64,000 bases of DNA from an uncultured Bacteroides sp. Its GTDB lineage: Bacteria > Bacteroidota > Bacteroidia > Bacteroidales > Bacteroidaceae. A program made the translations under genes and the position numbers. Position 1 is the stretch's first letter. Each line of letters opens with the position of its first letter. The notes under the pieces are model-generated. The model saw only the letters and a program-made list of their open reading frames with translations, was not told where the DNA came from and did not search any database. Positions 16,765 through 26,667 of the stretch are shown piece after piece. The stretch covers positions 2,551,946 to 2,615,945 of the forward strand of contig NZ_OY780936.1 in assembly GCF_963675905.1 (NCBI RefSeq). The letters run 5' to 3'.

Positions 16765-19700
16765 ATGAGAAACACACTGTTCATTCTATTTCTTTACATC
16801 AGTACCCTCAGCCTTGCTCAAACATATAAATATATAGGAGTAGAAGATGGGCTCAGTAACAGGCGTGTTTACAGCATCGAAAAAGATAAAAAAGGGTACA
16901 TGTGGTTTGTAACGCAGGAAGGTATAGATAGATATGATGGGACATTCTTCAAACATTACAACCTGATAGCCGGAAACGAAAGAATTAACTCTTTTACTGA
17001 AAAGAACAATCTTCTTATGGACAAAGAAAGAGTTCTTTGGGAAGTAACAAAAAATGGACTGATCTTTAAATACAATTTTGATAAAGATTATTTTCAGCTA
17101 GTTTTACAACTAAGAAAGAAAGAATTAATAAGTTATACATATATTGATGATAATAATAACATCTGGTTATGTACCGCCCATAACCAATACTTATTTAATA
17201 TAGATACTCAAAGACTGATCCCGCTGATAAATACCAATAAATACACTATTAATGATATAGTGCAAATAAACGGCAACACTTATTATATTGGAACTGACAA
17301 AGGAGTATATGAAGCTAAATTAGTAAATAATAGTTTATTAAAGGTTCGACATAAAAAATTAGATAGCTTATCTGTTCAGGTAAACAAGCTCTATTATCAA
17401 AAAGAAAAAAGAAAATTATTCATCGGAAGTTTCAAGAAAGGAATATACGTATTCGATAGCAGCAAGCAAACTTTGCAATTAGTTCAAACCGATCTGAATG
17501 ATATCAGTATTAACTGCATAAAGGAACTGAATAAAAACGAGATTCTTATTGCCACAGATGGAGCTGGTGTTTATAAAATGAATACTGACAATTATCTTTC
17601 ATCTCCTTATATTGTAGCAGATTATAGTAAGCCTAATACTATGAACGGTAACACTATAAATGATATATATGTTGATAATGAACAACGTATCTGGTTGGCA
17701 AACTACCCTATTGGGATAACCGTCCGATATAACCGATTTCCAAAATATCAATGGTTTAAACATGCAATTGGAAATAAGAATTCTTTGGCTAACGACCAGG
17801 TAAATTCTATCATTGAAGATAAAGATGGTGATTTATGGTTTGCAACCAACAATGGAATTAGTATTTACTATTCCAAGAAAAGTAAATGGGTACATATACT
17901 TAATGATTCAGATGATCGTTCACTAAACAAGAATCATGTTTATACAACTCTTTGTGAAGTATCTCCCGGGATTATATGGGCCGGAGGATATACTTCAGAC
18001 GTTTATATTATTAATAAACATAGTCTGAAAGTAAGTATATTCTCTCCTTCAAAGTATGGAGGTAAAGATTTTCAGCCAGACAAGCATATTAATTCTATTA
18101 TAAAAGACAGTAACGGATGTATTTGGCTAGGTGGTTATTATAACCTGAAGTGCATTGATTTAAAGAATAAAAAAAATCGCAAATATCCCGCAATAAATTC
18201 AGTTAATGTAGTTTTAGAAAAAGATACTAATCATATATGGGTGGGATGTTCTAACTGGTTAATTCTGCTAAACAAAAAAAATGGTAAATTCAAACGGATA
18301 GAGTTACCTAAAAAAGCATATATATATACTCTTCATCAAGAAAAAAACGGCTTGCTATATATTGGTACCTGCGATTCCGGAATGTTGGCATACAACAGCA
18401 AGACTAATTCTTTTATCAGTTATAATAGAGAAAACAACACACTTATGTCGGATAATGTTTATACAATATTATCCAACCAAAAAGGCATTTTATTTCTAAG
18501 TACCGAAAGTAGCCTGGTACGGTTTAATATTGCAAAAGGAAACTTCAAGAACTGGACAAAAGGACAGGGATTGGTTTTAAAGCATTTTAATCCAACATCG
18601 GGTACATATAGACAAAACAGAACCTTTGTTTTTGGAAGTTCTGAAGGAGCAATAGAATTTGATGAAACAACCAAACTTCCTCAGAATTATTCTTCAAAGC
18701 TAGTATTCAGCAGCCTCACTATTTTCTATAAAACAGTATCCGTCAATGAGCCTAATTCTCCTTTAAAACAAAATATTGATGAAGCAAAAAGAATAGATTT
18801 AAAATATAACCAAAACATCTTTTCAATTTTCTTAGCCTCAATAAATTACGATTACCCTTCTAATATTCTATATTCGTGGTATTTGGAAGGATTTTATGAT
18901 AAATGGAGTAAACCTACTTATGACAATGTAATTCGTTATACGAATCTTAGCTCCGGAAAATATAAACTTCGTGTACGGTCTATTTCAGAAGATAACTTGC
19001 ATGTAATAGATGAAAAAAGTATTGAGATAGTAATTCACCCTCCATTTTGGAGAACAATATGGGCTATATTATTGTACATAATCATTCTGGGTCTGATAGT
19101 ATGGGATTTTATGCAACATTACAATACAAATAAGGAACAAAAGGCATCTACTGACAAGATTAGATTCTTTATTAACACTGCCCATGACATCCGTACTCCA
19201 CTCTCTTTAATAAAAGCCCCACTAGATGATCTGGCTGAAAAAGAAGAACTGTCATCCGAAGGAAAGACCAAACTAGACACAGCTGTAAGAAATACAAACT
19301 CTCTATATCAGCTAATAACAAATCTGATTAATTTTGAGAAAGCAGAAATATACTCGTCAAGAATGCATGTAAATGAATTTGAGATATTTACATTCTTAGA
19401 TGAGATTATTAAAACTTTCCAGCCATACGTTGATTCCAAACATATAGAGCTTACATACGAAAGTAATTTCCGTTTTTTGAATGTGTGGTTCGATAAAGAA
19501 AAGATGGAATCTATTGTTAGAAACCTACTATCAAATGCATTTAAATATACGCCTAATAACGGAAAAATAAAAGTAATAGCTTTCAGTAATCCAGATTACT
19601 GGGGATTTGAAATCAGTGATAGCGGAATAGGCATACCTGAAGATGAACAGAAGAAACTATTTAAGTTATTTGTTCGTGGTAGTAATGCTATAAATTCAAA

Positions 19701-20721
19701 GATCACAGGTAGTGGTATTGGATTGCTGATGGTTCGGAAATTAGTGCAGCTGCATAGAGGAAGCATCAGTCTGAAAAGCAAAATAAACAATGGTTCTACA
19801 TTCAGAGTATCTTTTCCACAAGGGCATAAACACTTTAAAAAGCACCATTTGGAATGGAATCACGAATCAATATCCGATTCTGATACTTTATTCACAACTG
19901 TCAAAACAAAGGCCGGAGAAGTTTTACCTCCATCCATACCTCTTAACAGTATGGATTCTCCTTCACAAAGAATATTGATTGTGGAAGACAATGACGATAT
20001 GAGAAATTATTTGCAACATACACTTGCCGACATATATTATACCTTTGTGGCCAGTGACGGACAAATTGGATGGGATTTTGTACAAAATATTAAGCCCGAT
20101 CTGGTTATTTCAGACATTATGATGCCAAACATGAACGGTGACGAGTTATGTTCCAGAATAAAGAGTGATATCAACACATCACATATTCCGGTAATTCTGC
20201 TAACAGCACTAAATGACAAGAGCAATATTATCCGAGGATTAAAATATGGTGCAGATGAATATATCACAAAGCCTTTTGACATATCAATACTAAAGGCTAC
20301 AATCATAAACATTCTGGCTAATCGTGAAGTGCTAAAGAATAGTTTTTCTAAATTAGAACTAAAAAATACAGATGAATCAATCAACTATACTTCTGAACTA
20401 GACCGCGAGTTTATGGACAAAGTGAAAGACATTATAGAAAAGAATTTGTCGGATTCAAGCTTTAATGTAGATGTATTATGCAGTGTTCTAAATATGAGTC
20501 GTTCTAGTTTCTATAGTAAAATTAAAGTTCTAACAGACCAAGCTCCGGCTGACTTTATCCGAACAATACGGTTAACCCATGCTGCGAAGCTGCTTAAGAG
20601 CAAAAGATTTAATATAACAGAAGTTGCAGATATGACAGGTTTCAGTGACGCCAAATATTTCAGGGAAGTATTTAAAAAGCATTATAAAATGAATCCAAGT
20701 AAATACATGAACGAAGGATAA
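16765..20721 (+). CDS. Hybrid two-component system regulator (sensor, kinase, receiver, AraC)
   Basis: A 1318-residue one-protein signalling system. It has a signal peptide at residues 1-18 and periplasmic two-component propeller repeats to about 640 (for example VEDGLSNRRVYSIEKDKKG). A Y_Y_Y domain spans about 690-750 and one membrane helix lies near 765-785. The histidine kinase phospho-acceptor is His807 in NTAHDIRTPLSL, followed by an ATPase domain with DSGIGIPEDEQ. The receiver has Asp1117 in VISDIMMPNMNGDE, and an AraC-type helix-turn-helix occupies the last 110 residues (ITEVADMTGFSDAKYF). Such proteins normally bind glycan fragments and switch on adjacent polysaccharide-utilisation genes. 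No SusC/SusD genes are present here; the nearest carbohydrate gene is the convergent GHL10 glycosylhydrolase. The ligand is unknown. Confidence 0.95.
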   Translation: MRNTLFILFLYISTLSLAQTYKYIGVEDGLSNRRVYSIEKDKKGYMWFVTQEGIDRYDGTFFKHYNLIAGNERINSFTEKNNLLMDKERVLWEVTKNGLIFKYNFDKDYFQLVLQLRKKELISYTYIDDNNNIWLCTAHNQYLFNIDTQRLIPLINTNKYTINDIVQINGNTYYIGTDKGVYEAKLVNNSLLKVRHKKLDSLSVQVNKLYYQKEKRKLFIGSFKKGIYVFDSSKQTLQLVQTDLNDISINCIKELNKNEILIATDGAGVYKMNTDNYLSSPYIVADYSKPNTMNGNTINDIYVDNEQRIWLANYPIGITVRYNRFPKYQWFKHAIGNKNSLANDQVNSIIEDKDGDLWFATNNGISIYYSKKSKWVHILNDSDDRSLNKNHVYTTLCEVSPGIIWAGGYTSDVYIINKHSLKVSIFSPSKYGGKDFQPDKHINSIIKDSNGCIWLGGYYNLKCIDLKNKKNRKYPAINSVNVVLEKDTNHIWVGCSNWLILLNKKNGKFKRIELPKKAYIYTLHQEKNGLLYIGTCDSGMLAYNSKTNSFISYNRENNTLMSDNVYTILSNQKGILFLSTESSLVRFNIAKGNFKNWTKGQGLVLKHFNPTSGTYRQNRTFVFGSSEGAIEFDETTKLPQNYSSKLVFSSLTIFYKTVSVNEPNSPLKQNIDEAKRIDLKYNQNIFSIFLASINYDYPSNILYSWYLEGFYDKWSKPTYDNVIRYTNLSSGKYKLRVRSISEDNLHVIDEKSIEIVIHPPFWRTIWAILLYIIILGLIVWDFMQHYNTNKEQKASTDKIRFFINTAHDIRTPLSLIKAPLDDLAEKEELSSEGKTKLDTAVRNTNSLYQLITNLINFEKAEIYSSRMHVNEFEIFTFLDEIIKTFQPYVDSKHIELTYESNFRFLNVWFDKEKMESIVRNLLSNAFKYTPNNGKIKVIAFSNPDYWGFEISDSGIGIPEDEQKKLFKLFVRGSNAINSKITGSGIGLLMVRKLVQLHRGSISLKSKINNGSTFRVSFPQGHKHFKKHHLEWNHESISDSDTLFTTVKTKAGEVLPPSIPLNSMDSPSQRILIVEDNDDMRNYLQHTLADIYYTFVASDGQIGWDFVQNIKPDLVISDIMMPNMNGDELCSRIKSDINTSHIPVILLTALNDKSNIIRGLKYGADEYITKPFDISILKATIINILANREVLKNSFSKLELKNTDESINYTSELDREFMDKVKDIIEKNLSDSSFNVDVLCSVLNMSRSSFYSKIKVLTDQAPADFIRTIRLTHAAKLLKSKRFNITEVADMTGFSDAKYFREVFKKHYKMNPSKYMNEG

Positions 20722-20829
20722 TTGAAACAGCATTATATTCAGGTTTCCCAAAAACAAAGAGAATATGCTTTCTTTTAAAGAATATTAATCCAAAACAAAA
20801 CAGTTCACACTGCTTGATAGATATATAGT

Positions 20830-20891
20830 AATGAGTAAAATAAAAACGCGTAACTTCAATTCTGAAGTTACGCGTTTTTATTTTACTCATT
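20830..20891. terminator. 29-bp perfect hairpin between convergent genes
   Basis: Positions 20830-20858 and 20863-20891 are perfect reverse complements around a 4-nt loop (ATTC). The stem holds a GC-containing core (ACGCGTAACTTCA) flanked by A/T runs, so it can terminate transcription from both directions. A perfect 29-bp stem is unusually long for a terminator. Confidence 0.85.
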
Positions 20892-20927
20892 TATTCAAAT
20901 TAAGCATGTCTTAATGCATAACTTTTC

Positions 20928-22439
20928 TCAGAGTTTAATCTTTTTGCTTTTCATTTTTGATTCATTATGCAACCTGTCGAGCGCTGTAACCACATAACGA
21001 TACTTCACCTTACCTGTATCATAAGGCAGTTTATAATAGCAAGTTCTTGTTACAGCTACAATCTTTGAAGGATCATTCAGATTCACTTTTTCCTTATTTT
21101 CAAAGCGATATACACAATAGTTAAATGCTTTATCCATTTCATCTTTCGCTTTTGGTTCTTTCCACATCAGAATATAGCCATCCTCAGTCCAGATTGCTTT
21201 CAAACCTCCTACATTTTTGGGAGCCTTATCATCCATAAAGGTAAATACAGGAGGAAGAGCCGGATAACATTGATAAGTATTAGCTAAAACAGTCAACGAG
21301 TTACCAGGATTACCAAGTAAGGCTTTTCCACTCCAGAAACAATTTCCCATCACATTAGGAGTAGTACGTGATAGTTGCATTTTTCTTGGGAGCTGATTTA
21401 TATCCGGTTTATTAAGGTCTGCAAATTTAGCAGTACGTTCTATATCTTGTCCAATAAAGAAAGGACGATCGTATGAATAAGTAGCCCACCAATTCACTAA
21501 AGTTTCATGATCAGCTGCTTTGTTTCCTATTTCCCAATATATTTGTGGAATATTATAATCTACCCAACCATTGCGAATCCACAAAAGCACATCTGCATAC
21601 AGTTCATCATAGTTCTGCAAACCATTAGTCTCACTACCTATACCATCAAGCGTATTTTTCTTATTGCGATAAATACCAAAAGGAGAAACACCAAACTTCA
21701 CCCATGGCTTTATTTCGCGTATAGTTTCATGTAATTCTCTAATCAGGCAACTAACATTATTTCTACGCCAATTGTCTTTCTGACCTTCAAAGCCACCAGG
21801 AACACCATAGGTCTGAAATGCCTCTTCGTCAGAAAATTCTTTTCCTGCAATAGGATAAGGATAGAAATAATCGTCCATGTGAATTGCGTCTACATCATAA
21901 CGAGACACAATATCTTTCATCACTTTATTTATAAATTCACGAGATTGAGGTAATCCTGGGTTAAAGAAGCGTTGATTGCCATATACAACAAACCACTCCG
22001 GATGTTGATAGTAAATATGTGTTGGAGCCAACTTTGAACTAATATTCAATTGTACACGGTAAGGATTAACCCATGCATGAAACTCCATACCTCTCTTATG
22101 ACATTCATCTATAACAAAAGCCATTGGATCAAAATCATCGGATGGTTCTACACCTTGAGTTCCTGTAAGGAAACGGCTCCAAGGTTCTAATTTGGAAGGA
22201 TAAAACGCATCCGCTTCGGGACGAACCTGAAACAAGACAGCATTGATTCCTGCCTTTTGGAAAGTGTTGAGTTGACCAATCAGGTAGGTTTTAAATTCGT
22301 TTGTTGATTTTCCGGTATAATCTCCGTTGATAGTGTGTAACCATACTCCTCGAAATTCGCGTTTCGGCAAATTATGTGCAATAGTGTAGAGCGAACAGCA
22401 AACCATCAGGAAGGTTGCCAAAAAAGTCTTTATCTTCAT
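20928..22439 (-). CDS. Family-10-like glycosylhydrolase (GHL10 / DUF187)
   Basis: A 503-residue secreted protein with a signal peptide at about 1-21. The GHL10 domain begins at REFRGVWLHTINGDY and includes NAVLFQVRPEADAFY, EFHAWVNPYRVQ, the barrel segment VDAIHMDDYFYPYP and VKFGVSPFGIYR. It ends in a fibronectin-III-like region of about 100 residues. The family acts on bacterial or plant polysaccharides, with some members implicated in peptidoglycan or glycosaminoglycan-like substrates; the substrate here is unknown. The gene is convergent with the hybrid regulator and divergent from uvrA, with a TATCTTTG box at plus 22469-22476. A paralogue lies at 26668. Confidence 0.88.
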   Translation of the reverse strand: MKIKTFLATFLMVCCSLYTIAHNLPKREFRGVWLHTINGDYTGKSTNEFKTYLIGQLNTFQKAGINAVLFQVRPEADAFYPSKLEPWSRFLTGTQGVEPSDDFDPMAFVIDECHKRGMEFHAWVNPYRVQLNISSKLAPTHIYYQHPEWFVVYGNQRFFNPGLPQSREFINKVMKDIVSRYDVDAIHMDDYFYPYPIAGKEFSDEEAFQTYGVPGGFEGQKDNWRRNNVSCLIRELHETIREIKPWVKFGVSPFGIYRNKKNTLDGIGSETNGLQNYDELYADVLLWIRNGWVDYNIPQIYWEIGNKAADHETLVNWWATYSYDRPFFIGQDIERTAKFADLNKPDINQLPRKMQLSRTTPNVMGNCFWSGKALLGNPGNSLTVLANTYQCYPALPPVFTFMDDKAPKNVGGLKAIWTEDGYILMWKEPKAKDEMDKAFNYCVYRFENKEKVNLNDPSKIVAVTRTCYYKLPYDTGKVKYRYVVTALDRLHNESKMKSKKIKL

Positions 22440-22468
22440 TCTTATAGTTTTGTTATGTTATACACATA

Positions 22469-22476
22469 CAAAGATA
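22469..22476 (-). promoter_or_regulatory. -7 box TATCTTTG of the GHL10 gene
   Basis: Minus-strand TAnnTTTG match 30 bp upstream of the start at 22439. CTTG (close to TTTG) is found 19 bp further upstream at plus 22496-22499. Confidence 0.6.
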
Positions 22477-22542
22477 TGTAATATTTTGTATTTATCAAGT
22501 TGACAACTACCTTAATAAATTAATGATTCATATAAGCATTCC

Positions 22543-22573
22543 TTTGCACTATGCCGTTTTTTATTTACTTTTG
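22543..22573 (+). promoter_or_regulatory. Complete Bacteroides promoter of uvrA
   Basis: TTTG at 22543-22546, a 19-bp spacer, and TACTTTTG at 22566-22573. This promoter fixes the uvrA start at 22595, because an upstream in-frame ATG at 22523 would lie in front of it. Confidence 0.8.
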
Positions 22574-22594
22574 CAGATTCTTTCAAAACAGCTT

Positions 22595-25375
22595 ATGTCT
22601 CAAGAAAAATATATATCTGTAAAAGGTGCACGCGTCAATAATCTAAAGAATATTGATGTAGATATTCCTCGCAATAAATTAGTTGTAATCACAGGATTGT
22701 CCGGCTCAGGAAAGTCATCACTTGCTTTCGATACGCTTTATGCGGAAGGGCAAAGACGATATGTGGAAAGTCTAAACAGCTACGCACGTCAGTTTTTGGG
22801 AAGAATGACAAAGCCCGAATGCGACTTTATTAAAGGTATCCCTCCCGCCATCGCTATTGAACAAAAAGTAAATAGTCGGAATCCTCGCTCTACAGTAGGA
22901 ACTTCAACTGAAATATATGAATATCTGCGTTTGCTTTATGCCCGCATAGGAAAAACTTATTCACCCATATCCGGTACTCTTGTAAAAAAGCATCAGGTTG
23001 AAGACATCATCAGCTGTATGCTTTCATATCCGGAAGGAACACGTTACGTAATTCTCACTCCCATCCTTTTACGCAAAGGAAGAACAATGAAAGAGCAACT
23101 CGAAATGGACCTTAAACAAGGGTTTAACAGAGTTGAATTAAATGGAGAGACTGTACGTATTGATGACTTGCTAAAGAAGCAGGACATTGAAACTGAAAAT
23201 GAAATATATTTGCTTGTAGATAGATTAGTATGCGATAAATCTAAAGACAGCATTAGCCGTTTGACCGATTCTGTTGAAACTGCTTTCTATGAAGGTAGCG
23301 GGAACTGCATGTTGCGATTCTATCTGGAAGAAGGACCGATTGTACATTCTTTCAGCAAGAAGTTTGAGGCTGATGGTATTGTTTTTGAAGAACCAACCGA
23401 CCACATGTTTAGCTTTAACTCTCCTATTGGTGCTTGTCCTAAGTGCGAAGGCTTCGGTAAAGTAATAGGTATAGATGAAGGTCTGGTTGTTCCTAACCGT
23501 TCACTTAGCATTTATGATGGTGCTGTAGTTTGCTGGAGAGGTGAGAAAATGGGAGAATGGAAAGATGAATTTATACGTTCCGTTGCTAAATATAACTTTC
23601 CTATTTTTGTTCCATACTATGAACTAACCAAGGATCAAAAAGATTTATTATGGAAAGGAAGTAAAAATGTTCATGGTATTGACGAATTCTTTGAGATGCT
23701 TGAAAAGAATCAATATAAAATTCAATATCGTGTAATGTTGGCTCGTTATCGGGGAAAAACTTACTGCCCCGACTGTAATGGAACAAGATTAAAGAAAGAA
23801 GCTGGTTATGTAAAAATAGGCAATTGCTCAATTTCAGAGTTAGTAGATCTTCCAATACACGATTTAAAAAGATTCTTCGACAATCTTTCTCTCGATGAAC
23901 ACGAAGCTGCTATAGCCAAGCGAATCCTGACAGAAATAAATAACCGCATCACATTCCTTATAGATGTAGGTTTAGGATATCTTACACTCAATCGCTTAAG
24001 TAATTCATTATCCGGAGGAGAAAGTCAACGAATCAATCTGGCTACTTCCTTAGGCAGCAGTTTAGTTGGCTCTCTTTATATTCTTGACGAGCCAAGTATC
24101 GGGCTCCACTCACGAGATACTGATCGCCTTATTAAAGTTCTTCGTCAGCTGCAGGAATTAGGTAACACTGTTGTAGTGGTGGAACATGACGAAGAAATTA
24201 TCCGTGCAGCCGATTATATAATCGACGTAGGTCCAAAAGCTGGACGTCTGGGAGGAGAGATCGTTTATCACGGAGATATGAAAAATCTTAAAAAAGGAAG
24301 CAATAGTTATACCGTTAAATATCTGCTTGGAGAAGAAACAATAAACGTTCCTGCCTTTCATCGTCCATGGAACAATTACATAGAGGTTATTGGTGCCAGG
24401 GAAAACAACCTGAAAGGAATTAATGTCATTTTCCCATTGAATGTAATGACTGTGGTTACCGGCGTTAGTGGTTCGGGAAAATCAACACTGGTTCGTGATA
24501 TCTTTTATCGGGCATTGAAACGGGAATACAGTGAAATAAGCGAACGTCCGGGAGAATTTATTTCTCTTGACGGAGATATCAATATGGTTAAGAACATAGA
24601 ATTCGTAGACCAAAACCCAATAGGGAAGTCTTCCCGTTCTAATCCTGTGACTTATATCAAAGCATACGATGAAATCCGAAAATTATGGGCAGAACAACCA
24701 TTGGCCAAGCTTATGGGATATTCAGCTTCGCACTTCTCTTTTAACACTGAAGGTGGTCGATGCGAAGAATGTAAAGGAGACGGTACCATTACTGTTGAGA
24801 TGCAATTCATGGCCGACTTAGTGCTTGAATGTGAAAGCTGCCACGGAAAACGATTTAAATCAGAAACACTGGAAGTTAAGTACAAGGACGTAAACATTTA
24901 CGATGTACTTGAAATGACAGTTGATCAGGCAGTTGAATTCTTTGCTGAAAACGGACAAAAAAAGATTGTAAAGAAGCTTTCTTCTCTTCAGGCTGTGGGA
25001 CTGGGATACATTAAACTCGGTCAATCTTCATCCACTCTTTCCGGTGGAGAGAATCAGCGCGTTAAGCTTGCTTACTTCCTAAGTCAGGAAAAAGCATACC
25101 CTACTATCTTTGTCTTCGACGAACCAACAACAGGGTTGCATTTCCATGATATTAAGAAACTACTGGAAGCTTTTGATGCATTAATCGCAAGAGGACATAC
25201 CGTTGTTATCATTGAGCACAATATGGATGTTATTAAATGCGCAGATTATATTATTGATCTTGGCCCTGAAGGTGGAAATATGGGAGGTAACTTAGTTTGT
25301 TGTGGAACCCCAGAAGAAGTAGCTAAATGTGCAGCTTCATACACCGGTCAGTTCCTTACTGAGAAGCTTCAGTAA
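22595..25375 (+). CDS. uvrA: UvrABC excision-repair ATPase subunit A
   Basis: A 926-residue DNA-damage recognition ATPase of nucleotide excision repair. It has the two ABC modules of UvrA: the first Walker [10 protein letters not shown] at residues 34-42, the first ABC signature [12 protein letters not shown] and Walker [13 protein letters not shown], then the second Walker [12 protein letters not shown] and signature [12 protein letters not shown] with [13 protein letters not shown]. Zinc-binding cysteines appear as CPKCEGFG and CPDCNGT in the first half, and as CEECKGDG with CESCHGKRF in the second. Length matches canonical UvrA. Bacteroides often have more than one UvrA, so this may be one of several paralogues. 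The start was set by the promoter at 22543-22573. Confidence 0.95.
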   Translation: MSQEKYISVKGARVNNLKNIDVDIPRNKLVVITGLSGSGKSSLAFDTLYAEGQRRYVESLNSYARQFLGRMTKPECDFIKGIPPAIAIEQKVNSRNPRSTVGTSTEIYEYLRLLYARIGKTYSPISGTLVKKHQVEDIISCMLSYPEGTRYVILTPILLRKGRTMKEQLEMDLKQGFNRVELNGETVRIDDLLKKQDIETENEIYLLVDRLVCDKSKDSISRLTDSVETAFYEGSGNCMLRFYLEEGPIVHSFSKKFEADGIVFEEPTDHMFSFNSPIGACPKCEGFGKVIGIDEGLVVPNRSLSIYDGAVVCWRGEKMGEWKDEFIRSVAKYNFPIFVPYYELTKDQKDLLWKGSKNVHGIDEFFEMLEKNQYKIQYRVMLARYRGKTYCPDCNGTRLKKEAGYVKIGNCSISELVDLPIHDLKRFFDNLSLDEHEAAIAKRILTEINNRITFLIDVGLGYLTLNRLSNSLSGGESQRINLATSLGSSLVGSLYILDEPSIGLHSRDTDRLIKVLRQLQELGNTVVVVEHDEEIIRAADYIIDVGPKAGRLGGEIVYHGDMKNLKKGSNSYTVKYLLGEETINVPAFHRPWNNYIEVIGARENNLKGINVIFPLNVMTVVTGVSGSGKSTLVRDIFYRALKREYSEISERPGEFISLDGDINMVKNIEFVDQNPIGKSSRSNPVTYIKAYDEIRKLWAEQPLAKLMGYSASHFSFNTEGGRCEECKGDGTITVEMQFMADLVLECESCHGKRFKSETLEVKYKDVNIYDVLEMTVDQAVEFFAENGQKKIVKKLSSLQAVGLGYIKLGQSSSTLSGGENQRVKLAYFLSQEKAYPTIFVFDEPTTGLHFHDIKKLLEAFDALIARGHTVVIIEHNMDVIKCADYIIDLGPEGGNMGGNLVCCGTPEEVAKCAASYTGQFLTEKLQ

Positions 25376-25403
25376 GACGAGAATGAAAAGAGGTTGACTT
25401 AAA

Positions 25404-25430
25404 AGTGATGTGCCCCCCCCAAAAAAAAGT
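25404..25430. repeat. IS3-type terminal repeat remnant (transposase-distal end)
   Basis: AAAAGTGATGTG followed by eight C and eight A and then GTT resembles a degraded version of the end AAGTGCACCCCAAAAGTT found at 25588. The paired homopolymer runs (C8 then A8) are prone to slippage. Confidence 0.45.
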
Positions 25431-25583
25431 TGGGCATGTTAAACGTTAAATATTTTGGTAAAGAGTTCGGTATTGTACCGGACTCTTCCCTTTTAATCTA
25501 ATTTTGATTATTATAATAGTCAATATATTCCTCCAAAGCCTTTATAAAAGCTTCTACAGTTCCAAAACCTTCGGTATACAGAA
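25428..25583 (-). pseudogene. IS3-family transposase C-terminal remnant
   Basis: On the minus strand the frame reads LYTEGFGTVEAFIKALEEY, IDYYNNQN, a stop codon at plus 25498-25500, then IKREESGTIPNSLPKYLTF. This is the C-terminal end of an IS3-type OrfB integrase: the tail reads EYIDYYNN-R-IK...P, normally ending in a SPxxYR-like block. The expected arginine region carries the stop, and everything upstream, including the DDE catalytic residues, is missing. It is therefore a dead scrap left after internal deletion. It is bordered by IS-end-like sequences at 25404-25430 and 25588-25630. Confidence 0.7.
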
Positions 25584-25587
25584 GTTA

Positions 25588-25630
25588 AAGTGCACCCCAA
25601 AAGTTTAAGCCTAACTTTTGGAGTGCACTT
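25588..25630. repeat. Two IS ends head to head (18-bp inverted repeat)
   Basis: AAGTGCACCCCAAAAGTT and AACTTTTGGAGTGCACTT are inverted copies differing at one position, separated by only 7 bp. They look like the terminal repeats of one IS joined together, or the ends of two IS copies, after loss of the body. Confidence 0.65.
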
Positions 25631-25745
25631 CACTATTAATAAACCAATATAAAGGGATTTTTCAAAATTGAGCTTCAGTCTATAAGATTCTCAATTCAAA
25701 AATTCTGCTTTTACACAGTCTTTACTATTTCTCAAAACCGCTTTC

Positions 25746-26234
25746 TTAAAAATAGAATCCAAATCCTATTTTCACACCAAACTTACTATAGTCCTGGTCA
25801 GTCAGACTTTGGTTATAATACATAGCAGGTTCCACAGTTACTGTACGACTCAGGAAAAAGGCATATCCAACTTCTGCACCAAGGGTTGCATCATTCTTAT
25901 GCCCACCGGTGTAGAAATCATAATTATCATATTTAAACTTTGATCCAATATAAATACCAGTCTGATCAAAGTAATAACGAACACCAGCTCCCAAAGAAGT
26001 TCTATCATCTCCCCTATCTTTAATATCTGCTCCGGCATTAATAAGCAAAGCAAAATTATCCATTAAAAAAACACCACCTTCAGCTTCAAATCCTAACGAG
26101 AATTTTTCCTGACCACTATAAGACATACCGAGACCCGTAATTGAAGGTGTTATTAACCATTTATTCTGTTCAAATTGCGCTTGTGCAGTAACAGTACATA
26201 ATAAAACTGCAATACAAATAAGTAATTTTTTCAT
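25746..26234 (-). CDS. Small outer-membrane beta-barrel protein
   Basis: A 162-residue secreted protein. A signal peptide occupies residues 1-20 (MKKLLICIAVLLCTVTAQAQ). The mature part alternates short strands and turns (GLGMSYSG, GVFLMDNFALLINAGAD, LGAGVRYYFDQ, LGAEVGYAFF) and ends in GFGFYF, a classic barrel C-terminal aromatic, as in OmpX/OmpA-like eight-strand barrels. The start at 26234 is chosen because it begins the signal peptide; the frame extends upstream into another gene. It lies 7 bp after the small membrane protein gene at 26242 and is probably expressed with it. Function unknown. Confidence 0.8.
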   Translation of the reverse strand: MKKLLICIAVLLCTVTAQAQFEQNKWLITPSITGLGMSYSGQEKFSLGFEAEGGVFLMDNFALLINAGADIKDRGDDRTSLGAGVRYYFDQTGIYIGSKFKYDNYDFYTGGHKNDATLGAEVGYAFFLSRTVTVEPAMYYNQSLTDQDYSKFGVKIGFGFYF

Positions 26235-26241
26235 TTTATAT

Positions 26242-26487
26242 TTAGTTGTTTGAATGCTCCGAATCTTTTTTCCATTCCTCCATTTCTCTACGTCGTTTTT
26301 CAGCCAATTTTTCTTTCTTACGCAACACAAGCCATAATAGTAAAACAATAACATAAGAAACTGCAATCGTAACATATTTCTCCATTTCACCAATAGTGTG
26401 ATTACGAGGTACTAAATATATAGCCATAGCTGTTACATAAAGAAAGAGAGCACCACAAAGCCATGTAGATTTTTTATACTTTTTCAT
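26242..26487 (-). CDS. Small two-helix membrane protein
   Basis: An 81-residue protein with two hydrophobic segments (about residues 9-25, WLCGALFLYVTAMAIYL, and 38-55, TIAVSYVIVLLLWLVLRK) and a very charged C-terminal tail (EKLAEKRRREMEEWKKD). I do not recognise the family. It starts at 26487, preceded by a -7 box TATTTTTG at plus 26567-26574, and is followed 7 bp later by the barrel gene, so the two form an apparent operon. Confidence 0.65.
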   Translation of the reverse strand: MKKYKKSTWLCGALFLYVTAMAIYLVPRNHTIGEMEKYVTIAVSYVIVLLLWLVLRKKEKLAEKRRREMEEWKKDSEHSNN

Positions 26488-26566
26488 TAGAGTCTTCTTT
26501 TTAGCATGAAAAAGCGTTCATGCACTGTTTAGTTTTTCCCTGTTTTGTATTTTAAACAAAAATAAG

Positions 26567-26574
26567 TAATATTA
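26567..26574 (-). promoter_or_regulatory. -7 box TATTTTTG for the small membrane protein/barrel pair
   Basis: Minus-strand TAnnTTTG match about 80 bp upstream of the start at 26487, in the divergent region shared with the second GHL10 gene. Confidence 0.45.
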
Positions 26575-26639
26575 TTTATTCGTGTCCCCTTTCAGTTGAA
26601 AAAGAGGAATCTTCTAACGCTTTTTTACGTTCTTTTATC

Positions 26640-26647
26640 TACCTTTG
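26640..26647 (+). promoter_or_regulatory. -7 box TACCTTTG of the second GHL10 gene
   Basis: An exact TAnnTTTG match 20 bp upstream of the ATG at 26668. It shows that an in-frame ATG at 26596 cannot be the start used by this promoter. Confidence 0.65.
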
Positions 26648-26667
26648 CAACATTACAGCAAGCGAAA

